This document shows positions 1-5,441 of a stretch of DNA of 7,894 nt, piece after piece; position 1 is the stretch's first letter, and each line of letters begins with the position of its first letter. The stretch is taken from assembly GCA_012522255.1 (NCBI GenBank), contig JAAYKT010000322.1:1-7894 (forward strand), given 5' to 3'. Origin of the DNA: Clostridiales bacterium. Its GTDB lineage: Bacteria > Bacillota > Clostridia > Lutisporales > Lutisporaceae. The translations under genes were made by a program, and so were the position numbers. The notes under the pieces were generated by a model that did not search any database, was not told the origin of the DNA, and saw only the letters and a list, made by a program, of their open reading frames with translations.

Positions 1-54
1 AGCCTTTTGAAAAAGCTAATAATTTGATCCTTGAATATTAAAGCAATAATTTGT

Positions 55-177
55 AAGGATTTTATCTAAAATATTTCGCAAAAATCCTTGGCTCGGAAGA
101 GCCATACACAAACTATTCGACACTACCGGCAAAGACCGGTTATTGGCATGCATGGCACTGCAATTGCCACACGGTCT
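55..177. other. Cluster of small inverted repeats; possible structured RNA
   Basis: Non-coding stretch at the window edge, downstream of the CBS gene. Several complementary arms follow one another. AAGGATTTT (55-63) pairs with AAAATCCTT (81-89). GGCTC (90-94) pairs with GAGCC (99-103) around GGAA, a GNRA-type loop on the + strand. ACCGG (125-129) pairs with CCGGT (136-140). A nested hairpin has AGACCG (133-138) with CGGTCT (172-177), then TGGCA (144-148) with TGCCA (165-169), then TGCA (149-152) with TGCA (159-162). The 125-140 stem and the 133-177 hairpin exclude each other. I do not recognise a known RNA family. No T-tract follows, so simple terminators are unlikely. It could be a riboswitch-like RNA, the 3' end of an unseen transcript, or chance. 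Confidence 0.3.
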
Positions 178-178
178 G

Positions 179-226
179 CCGTCCCCCTGGTTACAAACCG
201 TCCCCCTGGTTACTGGTTGCCCCAGG
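179..226. repeat. Degenerate GC-rich repeat: two tandem 3' arms
   Basis: CCGTCCCCCTGGTTAC occurs twice without mismatch, at 179-194 and 198-213, followed by a looser TGGTTGCCCCAGGA. This is the 3' arm of the hairpin elements seen complete at 5220-5299 and 7256-7317, here without any 5' arm, so it cannot form their stem. It begins 15 bases beyond the stop codon of the minus-strand CBS gene. It is probably a decayed or recombined member of the same dispersed family. Confidence 0.75.
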
Positions 227-227
227 A

Positions 228-866
228 CTATTTGTTTATCAACGTATGTTTTATCGAATATCCCTTCTCGTTCAGTTTCTTTTCCACTTCGGTAAGGTCT
301 GTTATTGGCGCTCTTATAACAAGATCTCTTATTCCATTACCTTCAAACAACGCTATATGGGTAATATTAATATGCAAAGAAGAATATACTTCGGAAATAA
401 TGGCTATACCGCCGGGAACGTCCTTGGTTTCAACAGTTATTCGGCTACCTTTGTCTTTGAATCCTAACAGATCAATAAAAGCATCAAAAATATCACTTTC
501 TGTAATGATACCAACCAATTTGCCTTTTTCCATAACGGGAAGGGTACTGATCTTGTTTTCTCTCATCAAAATAGCAGCTTCCTCCAGTAAGCTTTCCGCA
601 TCGATGGTTATAACCTTTTTGGTCATGGCATCTTTTACTGTAATCAGGGAAAGAAAGTAGTGAACCTCAAAGATGCTTAAAGAGGTAGCTTTTGTCGGTG
701 AAACCGTCTGAATATCACCTTTTGTAAGCAAACCCACAAGTTTTCCGTTGTCTACCACGGGAAATCTTTTAAAACCAGTTTCCTTAAATAGGGCTACTGC
801 ATCAGATATAGAAGTATTGGACGGAATGGTTTGCGGATCTTTAGACATTCTGTTTTTTACGAACAT
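228..866 (-). CDS. CBS-CBS-ACT domain protein, AcuB-like
   Basis: A 212-residue soluble protein with two CBS domains (about residues 4-56 and 77-131) and a C-terminal ACT-like domain (about 142-210). The CBS signatures are GLLTKGDI at 45-52 and GIITESDI at 119-126, and each repeat contains the usual FPVVD/LPVME strand. CBS pairs bind adenosine nucleotides and ACT domains often bind amino acids, so the protein is likely a small-molecule-responsive regulator. Architecture and length match Bacillus AcuB (about 214 residues), but equivalence in acetoin metabolism is not shown, so no symbol is given. The ATG at 866 is chosen because AAAGGAG lies just upstream on the minus strand and the N-terminus (FVKNRMSKD) is the normal beginning of this family. 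It is apparently monocistronic. The ligand is unknown. Confidence 0.88.
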   Translation of the reverse strand: MFVKNRMSKDPQTIPSNTSISDAVALFKETGFKRFPVVDNGKLVGLLTKGDIQTVSPTKATSLSIFEVHYFLSLITVKDAMTKKVITIDAESLLEEAAILMRENKISTLPVMEKGKLVGIITESDIFDAFIDLLGFKDKGSRITVETKDVPGGIAIISEVYSSLHINITHIALFEGNGIRDLVIRAPITDLTEVEKKLNEKGYSIKHTLINK

Positions 867-960
867 ATAATTCTCCTTTCAAATTTCATATTTTTGAACT
901 GCATTAACTGTATTTTTTCAGCAATAACCTTTGTTAAAATATTCAAATATTTATATTCAA

Positions 961-989
961 ATTATACCAAATAGTTTTAACCCGTGCAA
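961..989 (-). promoter_or_regulatory. Sigma-A-type promoter for the CBS-ACT gene
   Basis: On the minus strand there is TTGCAC (984-989), a 17-base spacer and a perfect TATAAT (961-966). Transcription would start near 954 and leave a leader of about 88 nt before the ATG at 866. The -10 box is consensus and the spacing ideal; the -35 box matches only its TTG half. The leader is AT-rich and I see no strong structure in it. Confidence 0.6.
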
Positions 990-1439
990 TGGACATGCTG
1001 CCAAAATTTAGATAGGAGGTCCAAATCGCCCAAATGTCTTTATGCATCCAAACTTACCTCAAATTCCAACAACTTTTCTATTGACGGTAACGGGCATACT
1101 ATTCGAAATTTCACACTTGCTAAGGAGGGCCAGGATGGCCTTGGGATGTTTGGTCGTAAAGGCATTAATGGCGCTGAGATCAAAAATTTAGTTATTGAGG
1201 ATGTTAGTTTTATTGGAACATCGAGCAACCTTTACTGCGAAAACAATACCATTAAAAGCGATGTTGCAGACGCTGTTGGTTGCCTTGTAGCTGATATTTA
1301 TGTAGGCACCGGCTATCCCACCGGTGTCATTCTTACTATCAATAACTCTGTTGTTGATAGCAACAAAATTAATGAAGAGCCCGGTGACAGGCTTGTGGGC
1401 GGTAATGAAGGGCTCTGGGTAAAAGATGGTGAGTTTTAG
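984..1439 (+). pseudogene. Headless fragment of a GLUG/beta-helix surface protein
   Basis: The open frame reads 151 residues from a GTG, but the first ~28 residues look random and overlap the minus-strand promoter at 961-989. From about residue 29 (near 1068) the text changes to the pattern of right-handed beta-helix/GLUG surface proteins: NFSIDGNGHTIRNFTL, then an LGMFG turn, then EIKNLVIEDVSF. Near the end GDRLVGGNEG resembles a GLUG motif. Intact proteins of this kind are hundreds of residues long with a signal peptide and anchor modules, none of which is present. The only in-frame ATG is at residue 55, inside the conserved part. The AGGAGG at 1014-1019 serves an ATG at 1034 in another frame that stops after 16 codons. 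This is best read as a remnant of a cell-surface gene, although a small expressed protein cannot be excluded. Confidence 0.5.
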
Positions 1440-1488
1440 TCAAATAGAACGGCTACTGACTTAGAGCCTATTAACTAATAACCAAGCC

Positions 1489-1543
1489 GGGTGGTCTCAA
1501 TAGACATCAGCGGCCCTTATTTTTGCCGGAAAACCCCCCACCC
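1489..1543. other. Nested weak inverted repeats upstream of the amidase gene
   Basis: GGGTGG (1489-1494) can pair with CCACCC (1538-1543), enclosing CGGC (1511-1514) and GCCG (1525-1528). The stems are short and the outer loop long. No T-tract follows, so this is not a convincing terminator. It lies in the 187-base gap between the surface-protein fragment and the amidase gene and may be chance or the tail of the decayed gene. Confidence 0.15.
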
Positions 1544-1626
1544 AAAAGTTAATTATACATATAAGTTATTTTTGCATAGTATGTACAAGGATAAGCTGTT
1601 AATAATTAAAGGATGGGGGTGACTAA

Positions 1627-2316
1627 ATGAAATTGACGATAAAGTATATGACTAAGAATGATTGTTATAAGGCCAATGCAAAGATAAATCCTTCGGGGAT
1701 TATGATACATTCTACTGTAGCGCCGGGTGTTATGGCGGCGGATTGGTTTAATAGGTGGAACAAGTCTTTTAAGGCAGGGGAAATAAACATACAGGCCTGT
1801 GTTCATGCTTTTGTGGACGACAAAGAAGCTTTTCAATATCTGCCTTGGGACCATAGAGGATGGCATGCAGGAGGCAAAGCCAACAATACACATATAGGAA
1901 TAGAAATATGTGAACCCGCCGGATTTCGCTATAGCGGGCAAAATATGGTGGGTTATGATGAGGCAAAACAGGAACCTTATTTTAGAAAAGCATGGCAGAA
2001 TGCAGTTGAGTTGTGTGTTATGTTGTGTCGGATTTATAATCTAAACGAGAAGGATATAATTTGTCACAGCGAAGGTTACAAGATAGGTATAGCCTCCAAC
2101 CATGCTGATATCACGCATTGGTTTCCCAAGCATGGGGAGGATATGGACAGCTTTAGGCTTGCGGTACATGGTGCCTTAGATGAAAAGACTGTTGCAGCGG
2201 ACGATACGAAATACTATAAGGTACAGGTGGGAGCGTTTTTGAAAAAAGAGAATGCGGAGGCGATGCTTGCAAAGCTGAAGGCAGTAGGGTTCGTCGGATA
2301 TATAAAGTACGAGTAA
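1627..2316 (+). CDS. N-acetylmuramoyl-L-alanine amidase (Amidase_2) with short SPOR-like tail
   Basis: A 229-residue peptidoglycan hydrolase predicted to cut the bond between N-acetylmuramic acid and L-alanine. The Amidase_2/PGRP zinc fold covers residues 20-185. It begins GIMIHST with H28 as first zinc ligand, contains WHAGG (79-83) and the GIEICE strand with E93, and ends CHSEGYKIGIASNHADITHWF, where H147 and D161 or H164 are the likely remaining ligands. Residues 196-229 (YYKVQVGAF onward) form one SPOR-like beta-alpha-beta unit, about half a full SPOR domain, which may bind peptidoglycan. There is no signal peptide, as is usual for phage endolysins and related clostridial amidases, so export would need a holin, lysis or mother-cell release. 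GGGGGTGA (1615-1622) sits just before the chosen ATG. No holin gene is adjacent. A GC-rich hairpin starts three bases after the stop. Confidence 0.9.
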   Translation: MKLTIKYMTKNDCYKANAKINPSGIMIHSTVAPGVMAADWFNRWNKSFKAGEINIQACVHAFVDDKEAFQYLPWDHRGWHAGGKANNTHIGIEICEPAGFRYSGQNMVGYDEAKQEPYFRKAWQNAVELCVMLCRIYNLNEKDIICHSEGYKIGIASNHADITHWFPKHGEDMDSFRLAVHGALDEKTVAADDTKYYKVQVGAFLKKENAEAMLAKLKAVGFVGYIKYE

Positions 2317-2319
2317 TGT

Positions 2320-2368
2320 GGGGGGACCAGGGGACGGTTCTGGTGGTCGCCGTCCCCCTGGTTCCCCC
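2320..2368. repeat. GC-rich hairpin element, deletion form
   Basis: The 5' arm GGGGGACCAGGGGACGG (2321-2337) pairs with the 3' arm CCGTCCCCCTGGTTCCCCC (2350-2368), allowing one bulged C and a G-U pair, around a 12-base loop TTCTGGTGGTCG. Compared with the complete copy at 5220-5299, the 5' half reads through to GGTCGC and then jumps to CCGTCC, so the returning inner arm is missing. It starts three bases after the amidase stop codon. Its position allows it to act as an RNA 3'-end stabiliser, but no T-tract follows. Confidence 0.75.
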
Positions 2369-2379
2369 ATAGTTCCTTC

Positions 2380-2409
2380 TTGCTATTCGGCTCATCATTA
2401 TGTTATAGT
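2380..2409 (+). promoter_or_regulatory. Candidate promoter for the small membrane protein gene
   Basis: TTGCTA (2380-2385) is followed after 18 bases by TATAGT (2404-2409). A TG dinucleotide at 2401-2402 gives an extended -10 (TGTTATAGT). The predicted start is about 25 bases before the ATG at 2439, just downstream of the GC-rich hairpin. This would give the gene its own promoter, separate from the amidase gene. Confidence 0.4.
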
Positions 2410-2438
2410 TTTACTATATTATAAGAGTTGAAGGCAGG

Positions 2439-2930
2439 ATGACCATGCAATTATTTATAGAAAGATTGGTAAGTTTTCTTTCAAGGGAATTTGCCGTGAT
2501 GTTCACGGCAGCCTTGCCCGTTATTGAGCTGCGAGGGGCAATACCTGTCGGGATTTCCTTGGGACTTTCGCCGCTTCATGCAGCAGTTTTAGGCTTTATC
2601 GGAAGCATGATTCCCGTGCCTTTTGTTTTGTTCAGCATAAGGCCTATTTTTAATTATCTAAAGAAAACTAGATTTTTCCGCAAATTTGTTGATTCCATAA
2701 CAAACAGATCCATGGCCAAAAGCGGCAATGTCAAGAAATACGGTTTATGGGGGCTTATTCTTTTTGTGGCCATACCCATCCCCGGCACGGGGGTTTGGAC
2801 AGGCAGCGTTATTGCGGCTATGCTTAATATGCGGTTCAAATGGGCTTTTCCCGCCATTTTTATAGGAAACCTCATCGCCGGCATTCTTATCATGATATTG
2901 AGTGAAGGCCTATTCAACATGATTACATAA
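2439..2930 (+). CDS. Small integral membrane protein, PF06695 / COG2426 type
   Basis: A 163-residue hydrophobic protein that resembles the family named 'putative small multidrug export protein', distantly related to DedA/VTT proteins. The drug-export name rests on weak evidence and the substrate is unknown. Hydrophobic segments lie at about 18-42, 47-70, 102-128 and 133-158. Two conserved-looking re-entrant motifs stand out: PVIELRGAIPVG (27-38) and PIPGTGVWTGS (113-123). A basic loop (about 73-100, with KKTRFFRK) is probably cytoplasmic. The start is slightly uncertain: ATG codons occur at 2439 and 2445, and AAGG at 2431-2434 or AGGA at 2436-2439 could serve one or the other. It has its own candidate promoter and no tight neighbour. 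Length and motifs match an intact family member. Confidence 0.82.
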   Translation: MTMQLFIERLVSFLSREFAVMFTAALPVIELRGAIPVGISLGLSPLHAAVLGFIGSMIPVPFVLFSIRPIFNYLKKTRFFRKFVDSITNRSMAKSGNVKKYGLWGLILFVAIPIPGTGVWTGSVIAAMLNMRFKWAFPAIFIGNLIAGILIMILSEGLFNMIT

Positions 2931-3149
2931 TCCGACATAAACCGATAGATTCAAATGTTTTTAAACCTATAAAAATACGGTTCATATTATTTCAAGTCCA
3001 TCCGAATACTTTTCATCCAAAAATACTTACCACAAATTACCTGGGTCATGCCTACCATTTTTGTGTTATCATATTAAGTATACAATTCAATATACCAAAG
3101 TTTAGGATAATTCTAAGTGCTATGATATGCAGAAAGGATGAAGTAATTA

Positions 3150-4208
3150 ATGGGAACCAGAATTATTAAATTAGGTATGGTTGTTATGATTTTGGCTATA
3201 TTTGTTACAGCCGGAATTATATTTGCCGACACATCACCAGAAGGCAACGGAGCCGCTACATATAACTGGGCAAGTGTAGAAGTGGAAAAGGCCAAAGAGG
3301 AGGATCTTCTGCCGGATCAATTCAAAATGGAGTACGGAACTTTAATCACAAGAGAAGAATTTGCAGAAATGGTTGTAAAACTATATGAAGCTTTAAGCGG
3401 AAATGAAGGCGTGCTGCAAGGAGAAAACCCTTACACAGATACCCAAAATAAAAACATAAGAATAGCCAACGGTTTAGGTTTGGTAAATGGTATGGGTGAC
3501 GGCACTTTTGTTCCAAAGGGCACCACAACCCGCCAGGAAATAAGTACCATGCTGTATCGGACTTTAAAGGTTTCAAAACCGGAATATGACTATTCATATC
3601 CATATGATTATATATTTTCGGATGATTATACAATTGCAAAGTGGGCAAAAGAAGCCGTTAATTATTTGTACGGCATCGGCGTTATAAACGGTGTCGGTGA
3701 CAACATGTTTGACCCTACGGGAAAAACCACAAAAGAAGAAGCCATAGTGCTGGTAAAAAGGACTTACGATAAGGTCAATGATGCCAATGATAAAAATTTA
3801 GTGGTTTCCAGAAGCGGGACAAGCAGAAAAGTAAGCGTTCTAAGGTCAAAGCTCAGCGAAGAGCTTGCAAAAGAAATGGGTAAGCCTTACAAATGGGGAG
3901 GTAACGGGCCAAACAGCTACGACTGTTCAGGGCTGATGAAAGTTGTGTTTGGCAGGATTGGCATATCTTTGCCCAGGGTTTCCAGACAACAGGCACTGGT
4001 GGGAACTTGGATTGCAAAGTCGGATTTGGAATATGGGGATTTGGTTTTCTTTGCAAAAGACGGCAAGACTGTGAGCCACGTTGGTGTCTATGTGGGCAAC
4101 GGTGATTTTGTACACGCACCTCAAACCGGTGATGTGGTAAAAAAATCAACCCTTATGTCCGGTTATTATGAAAAAACCTATTATTCAGCCAGAAGAGTAA
4201 TAAAGTAA
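3150..4208 (+). CDS. Secreted SLH-domain NlpC/P60 peptidoglycan hydrolase
   Basis: A 352-residue exported protein. Residues 1-26 are a signal peptide (basic start, hydrophobic core 8-24, likely cut after FA). Three S-layer homology repeats follow at about 38-90, 94-140 and 155-207. The second and third contain the typical turns GLVNGMGDGTFVPKGTTTRQE and GVINGVGDNMFDPTGKTTKEE, and such repeats usually bind pyruvylated secondary wall polymer. A linker (210-235) leads to an NlpC/P60 domain (about 235-352) with catalytic C259 in YDCSGLM, H310 in SHVGVYVG and H322 in FVHAP. It should cleave D-glutamyl-diaminopimelate bonds in peptide stems while anchored to the wall. All three active-site residues are present. 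AAAGGATG at 3133-3140 is the ribosome binding site, spaced slightly wide of the ATG. The 219-base upstream gap is AT-rich and holds no promoter I can assign with confidence. Confidence 0.92.
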   Translation: MGTRIIKLGMVVMILAIFVTAGIIFADTSPEGNGAATYNWASVEVEKAKEEDLLPDQFKMEYGTLITREEFAEMVVKLYEALSGNEGVLQGENPYTDTQNKNIRIANGLGLVNGMGDGTFVPKGTTTRQEISTMLYRTLKVSKPEYDYSYPYDYIFSDDYTIAKWAKEAVNYLYGIGVINGVGDNMFDPTGKTTKEEAIVLVKRTYDKVNDANDKNLVVSRSGTSRKVSVLRSKLSEELAKEMGKPYKWGGNGPNSYDCSGLMKVVFGRIGISLPRVSRQQALVGTWIAKSDLEYGDLVFFAKDGKTVSHVGVYVGNGDFVHAPQTGDVVKKSTLMSGYYEKTYYSARRVIK

Positions 4209-4282
4209 AATTGATTCTTAAATGAGACTGTAAGCCCATTTGTTAACAAAAGGAATAAAAAAATTAAAATATGCATTCAAAA

Positions 4283-4305
4283 AGGGCGGCCATTATAGCC
4301 GCCCT
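4283..4305 (-). terminator. Rho-independent terminator of speD
   Basis: AGGGCGGC (4283-4290) and GCCGCCCT (4298-4305) form a perfect 8-bp stem around a 7-base loop. Read on the minus strand the stem is followed by TTTTTGAA, which fits an intrinsic terminator 39 bases beyond the speD stop. In the + direction no T-tract follows, though the stem may still block read-through from the SLH-NlpC/P60 gene. Confidence 0.8.
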
Positions 4306-4343
4306 GACTCATTCAAGCAATACATCTATGCCGGCTGTGTCAG

Positions 4344-5156
4344 TCAATCATCATCGGTTCTGCCGTAGTAAATCTCCTCCATCTCCGTGGAGATTTTATC
4401 ATTGATATACTTTATCTCGTTTAAATTTAGTTTATTAGGATCTATGTTAAAAAGATAGTCATTCAGTTCTATTTCCTTAATCATCATTTTTGTATGAAAA
4501 ATATTGGAATCGTAGACGTTGACATCTATGGCCCTGTACTTTTCCAAGGTTTTGGGATCAATATAGTTTTGGATGGAATTGATGTTGTGATCCATAAAAA
4601 ACTTTCTCCCACCTACGTCTCTGGTAAAACCCCTGACTCTGTAGTCCAAAGTGATAATATCGGAATCAAAACTCCCGATGAGAAAATTTAAAGCATTAAG
4701 GGGGGATATTTCCCCGCAGGTGGATACATCTATGTCCACTCTAAAAGTGGATATTTCGTTATCCGGGTGACTTTCGGGATAGGTGTGCACAGTCAGGTGG
4801 CTCTTGTCCAAGTGTGCAACGATGCAATCTTTTAATTGCACAAATTCCCCTTTATTGCAAGAAGGATCGACTAAACTGCAACACATTTTTTCCTCAGAAA
4901 TCAAAACAGTAACGCTGGCACCCTGAGGTTCATAATCCTGCTTGGAAATATTAAGTATGTTTGCACCGATGATGTTGGCCAATTCGCTGAGGATATTTGT
5001 CAGCCGCTGGGAGTTATATTGCTCGTCAATATACTTTATATAGTCATTTTTGTCTTTTTCGGATTTTGCGTAGCAGATATCATAAATGTTAAAGCTCAAC
5101 GCCTTTGTAAGGTTATTAAACCCGTATAATTTAATTTTTTTGTTCAACCCTAACAT
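4344..5156 (-). CDS. speD: S-adenosylmethionine decarboxylase proenzyme (SpeD, E. coli type)
   Basis: A 270-residue enzyme that decarboxylates S-adenosylmethionine to supply the aminopropyl donor for spermidine-type polyamines. It resembles E. coli SpeD (264 residues) from end to end: KLYGFNNLTKALSF near the start, IIGANILNISKQDYEPQGAS in the middle and EIYYGR near the C-terminus. The proenzyme cleaves itself before S119 in HLDKSHLTVHTYPESHP, making the pyruvoyl group. C147 in DVSTCGEISPL sits 28 residues later, the same spacing as S112/C140 in E. coli. The frame stays open upstream to an ATG at 5357, but that extension runs through the GC-rich hairpin and gives low-complexity Gly/Pro text. 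The ATG at 5156, with AAAGG five bases ahead, is therefore preferred. No spermidine synthase gene is in the window. It is divergent from the HD-GYP gene. Confidence 0.95.
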   Translation of the reverse strand: MLGLNKKIKLYGFNNLTKALSFNIYDICYAKSEKDKNDYIKYIDEQYNSQRLTNILSELANIIGANILNISKQDYEPQGASVTVLISEEKMCCSLVDPSCNKGEFVQLKDCIVAHLDKSHLTVHTYPESHPDNEISTFRVDIDVSTCGEISPLNALNFLIGSFDSDIITLDYRVRGFTRDVGGRKFFMDHNINSIQNYIDPKTLEKYRAIDVNVYDSNIFHTKMMIKEIELNDYLFNIDPNKLNLNEIKYINDKISTEMEEIYYGRTDDD

Positions 5157-5182
5157 CACGACCTTTATTGGTTTTATTACTA

Positions 5183-5210
5183 ATACTATCATAATATCAC
5201 GAAAAAGCAA
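5183..5210 (-). promoter_or_regulatory. Candidate speD promoter
   Basis: On the minus strand there is TTGCTT (5205-5210), a 16-base spacer and TAGTAT (5183-5188). This would start transcription about 20 bases before the ATG at 5156, leaving room for the AAAGG ribosome binding site. The -35 box lies only nine bases from the edge of the large GC-rich hairpin. The -10 match is imperfect and other AT-rich hexamers nearby could serve instead. Confidence 0.35.
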
Positions 5211-5219
5211 GAGCCAACC

Positions 5220-5314
5220 GGGGGGGGGACCAGGGGGACGGTTCTGGTGGTCGCTTTTTGGGAGCGACCACCAGAACCGTCCCCCTGGTCCCCCCCCCCT
5301 GGTCCCCCTGGTCG
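5220..5314. repeat. GC-rich element with perfect 36-bp inverted repeat
   Basis: The 5' arm at 5220-5255 (nine G, then ACCAGGGGGACGGTTCTGG, then TGGTCGCT) is the exact reverse complement of 5263-5298, around a 7-base loop TTTTGGG. A run of ten C ends the 3' arm (5290-5299), followed by another partial 3' unit, TGGTCCCCCTGGTC (5300-5313). It is far more GC-rich than the surrounding DNA. It lies between the speD and HD-GYP promoters, so it would be transcribed from neither. It is the most complete of four related copies in the window (179-226, 2320-2368, 7256-7317) and looks like a REP/MITE-like non-autonomous element; no transposase is nearby. Confidence 0.92.
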
Positions 5315-5370
5315 GATCCTCTTCCACATCCCCGCCTTTTCCCAAAAAAGGTTGCATTTACAGCAATTAT

Positions 5371-5399
5371 TTGATACTTTATATACAAAGTGATATATT
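5371..5399 (+). promoter_or_regulatory. Sigma-A-type promoter of the HD-GYP gene
   Basis: TTGATA (5371-5376), a 17-base spacer and TATATT (5394-5399), with TG at 5391-5392 making an extended -10. The start would fall near 5406, giving a leader of about 36 nt that carries AAGAGG (5428-5433) just before the ATG at 5442. This is the best-formed promoter in the window. Confidence 0.7.
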
Positions 5400-5441
5400 T
5401 CGACAAATGCTCTATACTTTACGATTTAAGAGGTTTCGCAC

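Noticed and set aside
88..660. 190-residue open frame on the + strand over the CBS-ACT gene
   Set aside because: It is antisense to a clear CBS-CBS-ACT gene, crosses the GC-rich repeat and has no domain-like text or ribosome binding site.
1546..1600. Possible sporulation sigma-E promoter before the amidase gene (CATAGTAT as -10)
   Set aside because: The -10 fits only partly and no good -35 is found at the right spacing; the AT-rich context yields many such matches.
2931..3149. AT-rich gap before the SLH-NlpC/P60 gene searched for promoter or small gene
   Set aside because: TTGTGT (3061) and TATACA (3079) are only 12 bases apart, and no other pair has acceptable spacing; no coding frame stands out.
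4239..4250. Perfect 12-bp palindrome TTTGTTAACAAA after the SLH-NlpC/P60 gene
   Set aside because: It has no loop to form an RNA hairpin and no T-tract; short AT-rich palindromes are expected by chance here.
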